Shown here: one piece after another, positions 21,161 to 34,647 of the stretch
Position numbering within the stretch: the stretch's first letter is position 1
How the letters are laid out: every line of letters starts with the position of its first letter
DNA from: Bemisia tabaci
Lineage: Eukaryota; Arthropoda; Insecta; Hemiptera; Aleyrodidae
Assembly (NCBI RefSeq): GCF_918797505.1
Contig: NC_092796.1
Coordinates: 54,900,851-54,964,850, forward strand
DNA length: 64,000 nucleotides
Direction of reading: 5' to 3'
The notes under the pieces: generated by a model
The model's database searches: none
Seen by the model: the letters and a program-made list of their open reading frames with translations, nothing else
What the model was told of the DNA's origin: nothing
Made by a program: the position numbers and the translations under genes

Positions 21161-23217
21161 CTTATGCTATAGGGAACTTTCTGCAAATGATTTGCAGTAC
21201 TCACTCTTTAGCGAATCTGAAGGGGCAGCTGGATTTATTCGTCACGTGGAGTTCTCCATTACGGAGAAGCCGCTGTACGGAGAATGAGTATTGTAAATCA
21301 AAAGGAAAGATTAAGAACGCAAATCCGATTTGAAAAGTGCTTTTTGATTTTATTTACTTATTTGCCCTCGTGCTTTTTAGCCTATTGGGTCCAGCCACCT
21401 CTCAGATATATTCAAGTCGACGTGACTCTCCCGACGAAATTCGGTCTGAGGGCTCCCGCCCTCGAGCGTATCGAAAATAATCCCCGATTACAGAATCACC
21501 ATTTGTTCGTGTAATTGGCTTGTCGACCGGTGCTGAACATAATTGACCCAAGCGGTAGAGTAACGGAGTGTGAAAGCTTTCGATTTTGTAATAAGCTAGA
21601 TGCCTTGTTAACATTCGGATGAACACAGAGCAGAGGTGGTGATACTTAAAGCAGAACCGTCCATTTTCTAGTTCCTGTCTGCGCCGCAACCCGCGGGCCG
21701 GACGCCGGAAGTTCCGACCTTCATTTTCCGAGTCACATCACCTGCTTCTGCCCCCTCGTTGTCATATATTTCCTTTTCGCCTCTTGGGTAACTTTATGCT
21801 TTTACCGTATGGGATGATATAATATAGACCTTACCTCGCCTGCACTATCCGTACGGTACCAGTGGCTTAATGTTGCCCTAAAATTATAAGAGGCTGTAGA
21901 ATTTTTGTAACAAAATTGTGAAAATTGTAAAAATAACGTACCAAGATGCAATTGTTGTTGAAATTCCTTGAAATAATTGCATCTTTGTATGTTATTTCTA
22001 CAATTGTACCGATAATCATAGATGCATCACGCACTTTAAAAGCATTAATTTTGTTAATGTTGGAAGAAAAGTCAGGGACAAGAACCCTACGGAAATCACG
22101 ACTAAGCATCACGTATTTCGCTTCTTTTTAGGCGCCAAAGCAGATCTTTTTGCGCATTTTAAGGTGAATCCATAGCAACAGGAGGCAGACTTTGAGATAT
22201 CGAACAAATGTTGCTGAAACACTGGTTTCACTTAAAATTTTTCGCCGGAAACCGATCGAGCCTGGAAGCTTTTTTTTAACTATTCGTTCCCGCAAAACCT
22301 CCTCTGTTGAAACTGAATTAAAGCAAAATATCCGGACGCGAAAATTATACGTTCCATTTGACTAATCAGATTTATGACTAATCGACCGCTTGATGGGAAG
22401 TGCCCAGCTTTAGTCGAGGGTTCACAAAATCAAATTTTTTGGTAAGAAACAGCTGAAATGCGCCCCTAGATGAAATGGACTCGCTTTTCTTTTTTCCTTT
22501 CTTCGTCAAAATTTAAAGTGAACCTAGAATTTCAGCATTTGTACAATATCTGGATTTGTGTACTTCCGGTGTAGCCTCATCTTTATAGTACCCGGTGAAG
22601 TTGAAATTCAGGTATGAATGGATGATGCTTAAATTATTTTCAGGAATTTTATATTATTTTGGTCGCAGGAATATTAACCCTCGTGGTGAGTGTTGTTTCG
22701 AGTCGGATGTCGAAAAAGTTTACTAGACGGAACTTTTTTGCTTAATAGGTGGCTCGACGCACCCACAGTCTTCTTCGCCTTTAACTTGTCGAATTACCTC
22801 AACGTTTTTATTTTTGTTTCCAGCTTCGGTCATTACTCCCAGTACAAAACTCAAATACCAGTGCTAACTTTGGCAACAGTGTGTAGTTCAAAATCGGTTT
22901 ACTGGTCCATGCGCTCATGATCCCGTCTCGCTTTCAGTTTACTCTTGCCCGCGGGCTCTTGGCTTTCGTCCGCTATCTCAGTTTAGTGTTGTGATTCACT
23001 CCTTTGCGTAGATTTGTAGTTGTGATTTTTTCCTGCCTTTTCATCCCTTATTTTTTAATCTTCTCAAGAGGTTTCAAGTCCTCTACTTCCAATTCCCAGT
23101 AAAATCTCTGAAGTTTCGTCACTTTTAACCGATTGTTGATCACAGGTATATCTAATTGTGTCATTTCCGTCATCATCACTCTAGCACATCTTCGGTAGAG
23201 GGTCCTGAAGGCTTACA

Positions 23218-23630
23218 CACTGAAAAAGAATCCTCGGCGTTTTTACGAAGGTCCGTTGGTACCTTTACCATCTCACTTTTTTACCAATTATTGGTAATTT
23301 TACCAAGACATACTAGGAAGCTTGCCTAAAAATCGGTATTTTTACTGTTTTTTTAAGGTAAGAATACCACTTTTATTGGTAATCAATTCCTGGTAACTTT
23401 GCCATTTTATCTCGGTAATTCAACCACAGTCGATAAAAAAGATTGGCATTTTTACCGAGGTCCAGTAAAATTACCGAGAAAGCTCAATAATTTTACCGAG
23501 ATTTCTCGGTAAAATTACCAATTCCATAAATGGTAATTGTACCAAGAAAAAACTGGGATCAAATAGAACCCTGAATTCTTGGTAATTTTACCCTTTTCTT
23601 AGTAAATACACCGAGATTTTTTTTTCAGTG
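23218..23630. mobile_element. CACTG-ended MITE rich in GGTAA/TTACC words, copy 2
   Basis: 413 bp, same ends and interior as the copy at 1882-2296, with few differences, so both copies are fairly young. Confidence 0.78.
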
Positions 23631-24226
23631 GAGTGCCGCTAAGATCGTGCATTTATTTACGCTGTTTGCAGTAAAATTGTATTATTTTACCGCCGAATTA
23701 TTTTCATTCGAAAGTAAAGCAAAAGTCTGCGCTTATTCTGGGAAAATGAATAAGAAACATGCACCTTTAGATACATAACCGAGTAGAATATGGACTTATG
23801 AAGAGCTGAGTTGCACAATCTTAGCAGCGTTGCAGGCCTCATAAGCCTTTTTGCCGCGGGTGTCCTCGGTTTTCTTTTTCGCAATCAAGAGTGTCGTTTT
23901 TATACTAATCTTCATGATTGCGTTCATTTGAAGCCCCAAATATTTGTGAGCCTTAGCAGCTAGCCAATTTGCAGAAACTTTGACCCGTTCGACATCTCGT
24001 AGACTCTCTCAAGGCTACACTACGCTATCAATTACTTTCAGGGTGGACTGTTAAAATAATAATCCTTCCCTCAACGTGATATAACCTAACTAATCGGCAG
24101 AAAATGCACTTATTTATATTTTTTTTTAGTTCAAGATGAAAGAATCATATGCAGTTGTTTCGGAAACGTATTCCGCATTTTAGGAAATCAGCGTTGCCGT
24201 TTTAATATCCAGATTTGTAACCCGGT

Positions 24227-24490
24227 GAGCCGATTATTGAAATTGATAGACAAAACTGTAGACAAAGAAGACAAAAGGGATGTCAAAGAATTATATCGAT
24301 GGAAGCTGGTGGTTACGATGGACAAAGGAGGTAGTAGGCTAACAACGGTAACCCACGCGAGACCCTTCAGTTAGTTCATTATTTTCTCCCTTAGTCTAAA
24401 GGAACGACCCATCTCAACCAATAGGATCGCTCCATACTGCCTATGTCTTCTTTCTCTATAGTTTTGTCTATTAATTTCAATAATCAGCCC
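24227..24490. mobile_element. MITE with GCYGATTATTGAAATT termini
   Basis: Left end GAGCCGATTATTGAAATTGA and right end TTAATTTCAATAATCAGCCC are near-perfect inverses, continuing into atagacaaaactgtagacaa against its inverse. 264 bp, non-coding. Confidence 0.75.
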
Positions 24491-26082
24491 CTATGTCATT
24501 TTGATTTTCTTTCCCTTACTGTCTCGTTTGATTTAGTAAATGAAATTCAATCCATTTTTTTGTCTCAAAGTGGAAATTCGAAGTTGCGACAATTAAGTAA
24601 GAGCTGTAAAAATCTACTTGCAATCTTGAGCGGGGATACTATTCTTTACGTATCACGGGTATAAATGATGATTGATCCGGGGGGAAACTGTTTCAGTGGA
24701 AGTTTTTCTTCATCAATATGCACGAAATAGTAATTGAAGAGAACTCGTGTAATAAGGTGTCAAAAATTGTTGGCCTCAAGCATATTTTAGAATTTCTGGT
24801 TATCCCTAGGAATTGAGAAGTGCCGAAAAAGTCAAAATTATTTGTATCATTGCTGAAGAAGGTTATTATCAAACATTTTTGTGAGAAAACTCTTTTGAGA
24901 GGTAAAATAAATTAGAGTTGTATGAAATTTGAGGTTTCATTGCTGTGTTTCGGAGGAAAAATGTTGAAGTATAAAAATTAATCAAACCGCTCGCAACTCG
25001 CCCAAAATCGTTTCGTTGTAAATTTAAACCTGGATTTTTCAATATCGCCTAGGAAAAGTTGTTTTCCCTAAGGCGAAGGTTCCTTCTCCCGTGAACAAGC
25101 GCTTTTCAAATAACTCGCGAAAATTTCGGAAGAATCAATGACATAATTTTTACCTTCCTACAGCACCCTCTTATTGTTAGTCAGCGTTTTCCAGCTAAAC
25201 ATAGATATAGTTTACTACGGAAGTGACTAGGTGCTATTGAAACGAAAATACGTCCTCACGCAACAACAACAAAATAAGTATGAAAAAGCTTGACTTGCAA
25301 CTTTTTCACTTTATCCCTGTATCCGGGTATGTGACGTGAAAAATTACAGCTTCCATCATTCTTTTACTCGAACAATGTATGTTCTTGAAAGTTGACGGAT
25401 AGAAGATTGATTTGTGGTTGCAGCATTAGGTGGAAAATGAAAGTCCGCCTCAATATTTTTCGATTTCTAAACGCTTCGCCAGAAAAATCTGTTTCGCGGA
25501 TACCAGAGAAAGTGGAACTTCATGCGGGACTAATGCTCATCAACCGTTAAACGCGAGGCATTCGTAATAGCTTTGAAATAAGTTTTCTTTTGCATCATCT
25601 CTCATTCCTTCGTCCTATTATCATCTCCAGGTAACCTCTGACGTCTAAGCCCCTGGTCCACAGACCGGAAAGAATCATGCACGGCAGAGCGTTTTAAAAA
25701 TGATTTTTTTTGCAAGTTGTCTTTGCCAATAGGAAAACATTTTCTCGGTTGAGCTTCATGCTGTGATACGCACGACTTAATCGTACGTATAAATATTAAG
25801 AGGACTCTTTCAAAGTTACAAGCGTGACGCGACCATACGAATGACCTGTTCTTCCAAGACGAGATGCACTTACTAGTACGATCACAAGAAGAGTTAAGAA
25901 AGGGAATGATATTGTATAAACGAGGTTTCCAACCAATTTTTAATGAGTTCATTGCTCGATACTATGCCGAAAAGTCAATAAACCTTGCGGCTCTATTAAA
26001 GCTTGTAAAATATACGATCGGAATAATACTCCGTGGTCCCAGAGCCTAGCTTTGAGCGCTTCCAAACGGACCTCGCTCAGCA

Positions 26083-26285
26083 GAAAGGAACCGAGCCACA
26101 GCAGCTATGGCCAAGTTTAACTGAACAATATAATTTTTTACAAAAGATCGTTTGTGCGGATTTCTTTGAAAATTTTAAGGGATTTGCTTCGTACTAAACA
26201 GAAAATTCACCGACATTTCCACACAAAAAAATCCGCACAATCGTTTTCATGCAAATAGTTAAATTGCCCAATTAAATTTTGTTCG
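26083..26285. repeat. Dispersed foldback repeat, copy 2
   Basis: Diverged copy of the 8493-8725 element, with the same ccacagcagctatggccaa start and ttgtgcggatttctttg interior. Confidence 0.6.
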
Positions 26286-26519
26286 TTTTTTTGTTTGTTT
26301 GCTCCAACGGAGAAAAATATATAATTGAGATTTTTGGTAAAAATGAGGGAGCTTCATTTCCATGAGAGAAAATTCACTAAAACTCTCTACACCTCTTTGG
26401 TGCAACAGGACTTAATTATCTTTCAAGAAAATCCCATATTTTTATACCTGAACTGGGAAACCTTTTGATTTGCCTCAGCTGAAGGATCTCATATTTTTCC
26501 TGCGCATGATAACTTCGCA

Positions 26520-26965
26520 TCGGCACTGGTTTGCCGCAGCGCTTCGAGCTACTATTTCGCCACGGAGGTGTTGCACAGTATCATATGAGATCGAAGGCAC
26601 CCGAACGTATCATGATTGATGGTATCTTTCAAAAGCATGAAGTTCCCTCGCAAATTAAATCGAGTGACGACAACAAAAAGAGAGCAGTAGTCGAAAAACT
26701 TACTGTCCTAGCATCTGTATTTAATAACGTTTAGTATGTGATGTTTAACTTCATTAGAGGAACAAGTGACCTAATTTAAGGAAAAATATCCTTAAATTTA
26801 CCGCCGAGAATATTTCCTTATGAGTTAATAAAGAAAATAATGTTTTCTTAAAGAAGAAAAGATGCTTTTCTAAAAAGGAAAGTCACTTACATCAAGCAGA
26901 AACCCGCTTTTGTTCACCTATTTTATTCTTGATTCAAAATAAAATCTTGACGGCATACTCAAGAA
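26520..26965. repeat. Fragments of the repeat family that makes the 1-kb inverted repeats
   Basis: 26550-26690 (gaggtgttgcacagtatcat onwards) matches in reverse complement the 26985-27110 segment. 26770-26965 recurs as a direct, diverged copy at 28225-28385 (both contain caagcaRaaacccgctt and ttgacggca). The stretch is a mosaic of one family. Confidence 0.55.
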
Positions 26966-27050
26966 TGTTCCTTTATCTCTCTTATCTCGACTTATTTTGC
27001 AAGAAAAGTTCCACACTCTTAAAGGATGCCTGTCATTAATATTGTTGGTA

Positions 27051-28099
27051 TGTTGGAGTGCCTTCAATTTCGTATAATACTGTACAACACCTCTATTGTG
27101 AAATAGTGAAGCGCCGTGGCACGTGGCACGCTGCGGCGCGGCGCGGCCAGCCAGCCAGCACGGAACGCGCATTGGCGCCTACAAACCTAAGGGATACCTC
27201 AAGCATTGCGCAATGCGTGAAGTATCTGCTTAGGTTTGTAGGCACCAGTGCGGAGTGCGCGTTTCGTGCTGGCAGCACGTCGCATCACTCCGCTTTATGC
27301 CAGGGCCTATTATTTAAACTCGCGGAGTCAGCGTTTTTCAACTCATGATTTTTATATGTTTGCACACTCTGCATGGATTAATTTAATTTAAATTGATAAA
27401 TAAAATATATATATTAAAGGAAAATTTAATGTGTGTTTTGTAAATATTAAGGTGTTTCCTTGTCGTATTTAATGATTTTCAAAGCACATTAATCTTTTCT
27501 TTCATATTTTGTGCTTTTACTATGCTGCAGCGTGGTGTGAGCGGAACCAAACGATCAAAATAAGACATATTTGACTCTGAAAGATCGATGTATAAATGGG
27601 CTAAAACCGAAGATCGCGTGCTTCTCGGTTTTTCCCTCCTTTATTCATTTGTGCATAGTTTTTTTCGACACAACTGCTGCTCATTGACTTTAATATCGAT
27701 GCCATCGCTTGGAAAAGGTTTTACAAATATTTGCCACGTTTTAAAAATGTAAATGTTTTTAAAATAAAGCAATATTTTCATTTAAAAAAAAGTATTTATA
27801 AGGTTTATTTTTCATCGAAAATTTTAAGGATGGAAGTAAAACCAAATATTCACCCATGACAATTTAAAAAGATTGATCTAAAGAAGGAAATAACATTTCA
27901 TTTAAAAAAATGAGTTACCACAACAACTCTTCCGTCCCTCTCAATTTTCTCATTTCATTATTGTCAGTATAATTTTACATACGGACTAAAATATGACACT
28001 TGGATCAAATCACTGTTGCTTATTTCTCACGTGAGCGTAAACTACTGGACAAAACAGGTGTGCGGACAAAAAATCGTTGACGGAATGCCCTAAAACCCT
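27051..28099. repeat. 1-kb dispersed repeat, left copy of an inverted pair
   Basis: From GTTGGAGTGCCTTCAATTTC to CGGAATGCCCTAAAACCCT. It returns in reverse complement at 33424-34475 with high identity over the whole length. It holds a palindrome made of the 36-bp module (gcgcctacaaacctaaggga and its inverse) and a 3'-like AT-rich half. No protein is encoded. Confidence 0.8.
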
Positions 28100-28893
28100 C
28101 CGGATGTGTATTCCTAAGAAAAAAATACATAGCTAAAAGTGAGTAGCCAGCAAAGTTCTCTTAAAATGGATAATTTTCATCGGTCCCTATTGTCCTAGGG
28201 AACTCTTGAAAAAGTTACGTAATTGATCTATAGATGTCCTTAAATTTGCCGCCGATTCTCTTCATTGCCGAGGAGGAGATGAATCTATCAAGAAAAAAGT
28301 AGCATGTATCAAGCAAAAACCCGCTTGATTCTAGTGATTCTCTATTTTTAACTCAAGAGGATATCTTCTTGACGGCAAGTCCAAATATTTTTTTCCATCG
28401 AAGGTTGAAAGGGGTGAAAACAACAAGAGAATTGCGCCGGCATGGCTGTACTTTTCCTACAGGGGCACTCAATCTTTGTTTCCTCGACCGGAAACTTTGC
28501 TGATTTATTGAGGGACTTTTCGCGCGTCGCTTTCTACGGACGAAGCTTCCATTACCCCCTACCCGCGTTTGCCGGCGCCAGATTGTTGACAGCTTAATTC
28601 CCACATTGGCGTTGCTAATGGATCTTTTGCAAAAGGCGAACTTGTTGCTGATCTTTTGTCGCTCCTCGGTATCATCCATCAACTGTCACTTTCGCATGAG
28701 CATTTTCCTCCAATTGCCGTCAACTCTCGCGTTAACAACATAATTATCTTCGCAAAGTTAGTTTTTCATGAAGTGCGGAGTATAGCATACTACTCGGGCT
28801 CGATTTTTTGGATCGGAGGGATTTATGAGATTTCAAATTGTTCACCAGAATTAAGAAGGAGACAATGGAAACAGGAAACAAGCAGATTAACAA

Positions 28894-29012
28894 ATGTATT
28901 TTTACTCACTTGCGCGTAGAATTGCTGCCTTTTTCAAGTTGAGGATGTCAGAGAGAGAACCGACAAAACGCGTCCGCTTATCAAATTCTACGCGCATGTG
29001 AGTAAAAATAAG
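28894..29012. repeat. Foldback with 24-bp arms
   Basis: tatttttactcacttgcgcg at the left pairs with cgcgcatgtgagtaaaaata at the right, enclosing about 60 bp. Confidence 0.65.
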
Positions 29013-29217
29013 TTTTTTTATCCGTTTCTTGTGCGGGTCTTCGAAGAAAAATTTCATTTACTAGCTGATTGGGATGGAGGAAAATGAAAAGCAAAACTGA
29101 CGGAAAAAGGGAAATTAAAATAATACAGGCAACAAGAAAGAGTAGAAAAAAAGGAAGAATGGAAGCTTTTCCAAAAGGGCATTTACACATGGTCTGAACT
29201 CAAAGGAAAGATCATAT

Positions 29218-29480
29218 TGACGGTGAAACTGCAAAAATGTGTATCTTGGTCGCGGAGTTTCGAAATCTCCGCTCCCATTTTAATATCTGAAAGGAGATCG
29301 AACCAACGTCGTGGTTTGGAGTTTTCACAGAATATTTTTCAGAGAGAGAGAAAAAATCACTGAAATTTTCAAAAAATGGCGTTCACTAGTTTTCCTTGTG
29401 TAAAAGAAAGCATGACAGGAAGTCTGTAACGAAACCGAGATGCACATTTCCGCAGTTTCACCATCGATGTGTCTTTTCTT
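29218..29480. mobile_element. MITE of a five-copy dispersed family
   Basis: Left end gacggtgaaactgcaaaaat and right end tttccgcagtttcaccatcg are inverses. Interior blocks (ttttcacagaatatttttca, gaaaaatcac, agttttc) recur, diverged, near 1387-1590, 39167-39430, 41049-41290 and 49320-49545. Confidence 0.65.
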
Positions 29481-30659
29481 CAAATTCTTGCACATAAAAC
29501 GAGAATTTACACAACGGGAAGTTTAGAAACCAGCTCCTGCATACGCATCGCAATTCTTCCAACGCTTCGCCATCTTAAACTCATATGCCTCTCTCTCATT
29601 AATTATATTGTATCGTGCGTTTTTGCCAGAAAAAGATGTGTTTTCCTCAAAAGCTCGCATTAATCTGAGTCTAGTGGCAATTTTGCAAGTTGGCGACAAT
29701 GTTTTCCCCCGTTTAAATCTATTGAAAATATCTATTTCAGGTGAGGCAAGCTTCCTCACCAAGTATCGATTGTTTTCCATACATTTAAACGGAGGAAAAA
29801 GAGTGTTGCTAACTTTAAGGAATTGCCACTATTTGAGTAATTTCGTAACTTTGGACTTTAAATCACTACTTCCCTCCTACCTGACTTTAAATAGACGTAC
29901 ACCTCCTTATATCCCAAATTCGTCGAGCAATTTTCTTAGCTACTCCCGCCGACCGTAAGGTTTCCGAGTCAAGCTCTTGCTCGGTAAAAATATGTCTTCG
30001 CCGTGAAATTCATAGTCTTCAGAGACAAAGTCAAGATTTTTTTTTAAAAAAAAGAGAAGAAAAGAAAAACAATAATAGTAACCATGGCAGGTACAAATCA
30101 TAAGAAAAATCAATAGGACATCACTCCATAATGCACCATTGACATGCCCTCTCGCAACAAACTTGACAGCTTTCACTCAACTCCTATTATTATCAGGTCA
30201 ATGAGCACGGGGGAATAAGCTTCGTTCTCGAAAGGCAATAGAATCGAATCCATCGTCAATCTATGAAGATTATCCCGACTTGGTTCAGGGGGAGTCTCAG
30301 TCACAAAGGTGAAGAGTTAAGAGACAGTAGGCAGGGCGTCAGCTCTCCAATTCTCATATTTTGAGGCTCAATATTTTAACCCCCGCTCTCGGCGGAGGGT
30401 AGGGTAATGGATGCCGGGGTGACATGAACGGAGCTTTGGAAGGTGGAAGAATAAGAGGAAGGCTCGGCACATCACGATTATGGATTTGAACAGCTGCCAC
30501 ATTTCTCGCGCTCGCAAGGTGCTCAAATTTAAAAATTTCAAATGTATTATGTGTATGATGTATTTAGATGCCTTTATTTATATTCGGCGAAGTATCCAGT
30601 ATCCCTGCCCAAAAAATGGAAAAACATTGGAAGCCTTGCCCCTCAAGTCTACAGGCAAG

Positions 30660-31353
30660 CAGGGCCGGATTTACCTATTTGCCGCCCCTTCTCATTCGTT
30701 TCGAAACATCGATACAAACCATCATGTGAACGTGCCGGAGGAGGAGGGGTGCATAAGACGCGTTTACTCGTGTTGGACACATTTTTTGTGATAGCCCTTT
30801 CAACACTTGCCAAAGTTCACGGAACTTTGCGCAAAAATTAAGTTCCGTGAACCTATCTCTGTGTGGACGAGACCTTTCATTTATAAGAGAAGAACGAAAA
30901 TATTATGAAAGAATAAACATGAATGTGGTTTAATGATTTTAATTTCCGCCATCGCCATCGCGCCAACTGCACTGCTTTTGGCGCAATGCGTGAAGAATTC
31001 CTTCAGTTTTTGTAAGCGCTATGCGTTTCACGCCGATCGCTGCTGACCGCATTGTTTTTGACGCAATGCGTGAAGTATTCATGCAGTCTTGTAGGCACTA
31101 TGAGTTTCACGCCAACCGCTGCTGAGCTGACCGCTCTACGTTTGACGCAATGCGAGAAGTATTCATGGAGTCTTGTAGGCGCTAATATGTGTCTCATGCT
31201 GACCGGCGCGCCGAGGAATCCTCCTTTCCATTTCTAGTCCTCGTCATCATTGCTCTCTGCGCCGTGCCGCACCAGGTCAAACAACATTTGCCGCTCCCTA
31301 AATTTACCGTCATGGGCCGCGGCCCATGTGGTCACCCCCTAAATCCGGCCCTG
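30660..31353. mobile_element. hAT-type MITE, copy 1, with intact 8-bp target duplication
   Basis: Starts CAGGGCCGGATTTA and ends TAAATCCGGCCCTG, exact inverses of a terminus common among hAT elements. It is flanked on both sides by CAGGCAAG (30652-30659 and 31354-31361). 694 bp without transposase, so it must have been moved by an enzyme encoded elsewhere. The interior carries three copies of the 36-bp module, ending at 31020, 31099 and 31183. Confidence 0.9.
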
Positions 31354-31659
31354 CAGGCAAGGGAAAATGGTACCTCAAGTGGAAACTATTCTTTTCAGTT
31401 AACTTCTCCACTATTTCATCTTAAATATATTTAAAATTGATTCGGAATCTATTTAAACTCTGCGTATTTAGGATGATCGTCGTGCTAGTAATGAAGCAAA
31501 ATATTTATCCCTGTTCAAGAATACATCTAAGAAGAGGTGATTAGGGAGTTCATCACAATTTTATCACCGAAGTCAAAGAATACCAATTATTAAAAACATC
31601 CGAACTAAAATATTGCATTCGATCAGTTGAATCCGAGCCCCCTGGTTTCTAATATTCCA

Positions 31660-31990
31660 AGTAACGGTAGGGCGAGGGGGGGGGGGCGTCGAATTAAGGG
31701 AGGTGTGGTAACAGTTAGCACCCAGCCGATCCGGGGAGGCGCGGCGTGGCGTCGGCGTCGGCGTCGCGGCGCTATAGGTGCAGGAATGCAGGAGTTTCGG
31801 GAAGCGGAAACGGTGTTTGGAGTGAAGCTATTCGGAGTTCGATTCTGTGCGTGCAGCGAACGCATTTTGACGGTTGGTTGAACTTTCTCAACCCTTGCAG
31901 TACCTGTTACCGGCCACGTCGCGACGGCCCCCCTCCTTTTCCCCATCCCCCCGTAACCCCCACCCCCTCTCACCGTCGTCGATATTGTTC
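31660..31990. promoter_or_regulatory. GC-rich island, possible promoter or untranslated exon
   Basis: A run of about 330 bp with very high GC, a G12 run at 31676 and three GTCGGC repeats at about 31750, inside otherwise AT-rich DNA. An insect Inr-like TCAGTT is at 31622. It has no MITE ends and no repeated copy in the window. ORFs across it (84-116 codons) are Arg/Pro/Gly-rich artefacts of composition. It could serve eys (minus) or a plus-strand transcript. Confidence 0.4.
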
Positions 31991-33423
31991 ACCCTTGTTT
32001 GGTTCCTTCGTTTGTTTAAGTAGGTCTCCGAAGCGAGGTTGCCTTGTCGTATACAGGGTTGTCACCGGTCACGGAATAAAATAAAATTCGGACTTTATTG
32101 AAATTCCAGCCAAAGAGGTCCAAGTTGAGATCATAATTATGGTCATTAATATCACTTGTTTAGGATCATGTTACTATCAGTATTAAGTCAACTTGACAGC
32201 AACATGGAATCAACTAGATTAAAGAGACCACTATGATACTAACACGGCACCAATTTGTGTTTTCCTCTACATGGTATCAACATGTCCTCAAAACAACATT
32301 GTTGACAACATTGCATTAGAATGCTAAGATTTTGAAATCTGAGTCGGTCTCAAGACCATCAAATTGATGTCATAGCGATATTTTCATTGTCATTATATCA
32401 ATGTACGGTAACAATATGGTGCTGATCATGTACTTGGTCAGCTGGCTCCGAATTCATTAAAACTGCTGTATTTTTAAGCATATCGTGATATCTAGTTGTG
32501 TACCTCATAAACTTTGATTTTGCAATGTTAAATGGAGCGCTGCTAAGATAGTAAACTGCGTGATAACAATTCCTGAGTCTGGGTAACTCGAATTGCATAA
32601 CCACTAGATTGAAGGATACGTCAATTTCCTCATCGGTGTGTTAAGATAATATTGCGTGACAAATACATAACGAACAACTAACCATGTTCAGTAGTGTAAC
32701 TCTGTGATACAACCATTTTAACTCCGCGTTGGTCTAAATTAACTATAATTGCGAAAGAAAACTGCATTTCTTTCGTAAGTTTTACTCGTTTTGACAAAAT
32801 GATGGTGTGATGAAGGGGTGTGACTAGGAACTTAACCTGAGGCGTTAGATGGATACATTCGGACTTGAGATTTATTCAGGGGATAAATTTTGGCAATTTA
32901 ATAATTATCAGATTCAAAGGAGGGTTGAAGCACCACAGCACCATGTTGCACTCGCCAACTTGGTAACTCCTTACCTCGTTGCGTAAGATCAATGAGGCAC
33001 TGACACAGTCGGTTTTTGATGGGTGGGACGTGTTTGAAGAGACTATACTCAAACCCCAAAAGCGAGAAATGCGTATCCCAAAAGTGGAAGTGTAGAGTGT
33101 CGGGACAGATCCCAAAAACACAAATGCCTAAATGAAGGAATAGTCAGGATGAATACACGATTTTTGGTTCACCTAAGATTTTATGCAAGGAACTTTAGGC
33201 CACATTCCTTTATATACTTTATCATTGACTGGAGTTTTAATGAGCCCGGTCTACTGGTCCTCTAATTCGACGACGCTGAAGTAATCAGTAACGCAAGATA
33301 TTTTTTATACAAGCTTTGGGTCCTATCTCACTGGGTTCTAAACCGAACACAGGTTAATGTACACTTCTGCTTGGAATTTTTCAATTCCTTTTGGATAAGC
33401 TAAAATGTCGTTTGAATGCAATT

Positions 33424-34475
33424 AGGGTTTCAGGGCATTCCGTCAACGGTTTTTTTGTCCGCACACCTGTTTTGTCCAGTAGTTTACGTCCACGCGTGAA
33501 AAGAGCAACAGTGACTTGGTTCAAGTGTCATATTTTAGTCCGTATGTAAAATTATACTGACAATAATGAAATGAGAAAATTGAGAGGGACGGAAGAGTTG
33601 TTGTGGTAACTCATTTTTTTAAATGAAATGTTATTTCCTTCTTTAGATCAATCTTTTTAAATTGTCATGGGTGAATTTTTTGTTTTATTTCCATCCTTAA
33701 AATTTTCGATGAAAAATAAACCTTATAAATACTTTTTTTTTTTAAATGAAAATATTGTCTTATTTTAAAAACATTTACATTTTTAAAACGTGGCAAATGT
33801 TTGTAAAACCTTTTCTAAACGATGGCATCGATATTAAAGTCAATGAGCAGTAGTTGGGTCGAAAAAAACTACGCACAGATGAATAAAAGAGGGAAAACCC
33901 CGAGAGGCACGCAATCTTCGGTTTTAGCCCATTTGTACATAGATCTTTCAGAGTCAAATACGTCCTATTTTGAGCGTTTGGTTGCGCTCACACCACGCTG
34001 CAGCACAGTAAAAGCAAAAAATATAAAAGAAAAAATTAATAAGCTTTGAAAATCATTAAATACGACAAGGAAACACCTTAATATTTACAAAACACACATT
34101 AAATTTTCCTTTCATATATATATTTTTTTTATCAATTTAAATTATAGTAATCCATGCAGAGTGTGCAAACATATAAAAATCATGAGTTGAAAAACGCTGA
34201 CTCCGCGAGTTTAAGTAATAGGCCCCAGCGTAAAGCGGAGTGATGCGACGTGCATGCCGGCAGCACGAAACGCGCACTGGCGCCTACAAACCTAAGCAGA
34301 TGCTTCACGCATTGCGCAATGCTTGAGGTATCCCTTAGGTTTGTAGGCGCCATTGCGTGTTCCGTGCTGGCTGGCTGGCCCCGCCGCAGCGTCCCACGTG
34401 CCATGGCGCTTCACTATTTCACAGTGGAGGTGTTGTGCCACAGTGTTATACGAAATTGAAGGCACTCCAACTAAA
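33424..34475. repeat. 1-kb dispersed repeat, right copy of an inverted pair
   Basis: Reverse complement of 27051-28099, with the inner end AGGGTTTCAGGGCATTCCG and the outer end GGCACTCCAAC. The two copies are 5.3 kb apart, head to head, which gives either the terminal repeats of one large element or two independent insertions. Confidence 0.8.
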
Positions 34476-34647
34476 CGATCAGTTTGCCTTTCGTAAAATT
34501 GACAATGTCACGATAAAAATCAGTAATAGTTTACTTAATCGGCTTAGTGGGCAACGTTGGAATTAAGTTAATACGTATGAAAAACGAGCAAAGTGGCCTC
34601 AGTTTATCACATGCGACGAACACAAATCGAATTTCATCACAACGCTT

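Noticed and set aside
31623..31973. 116-codon Arg/Pro-rich ORF in the GC island
   Set aside because: Low-complexity translation in several frames at once, as expected from GC-rich DNA without stop codons.
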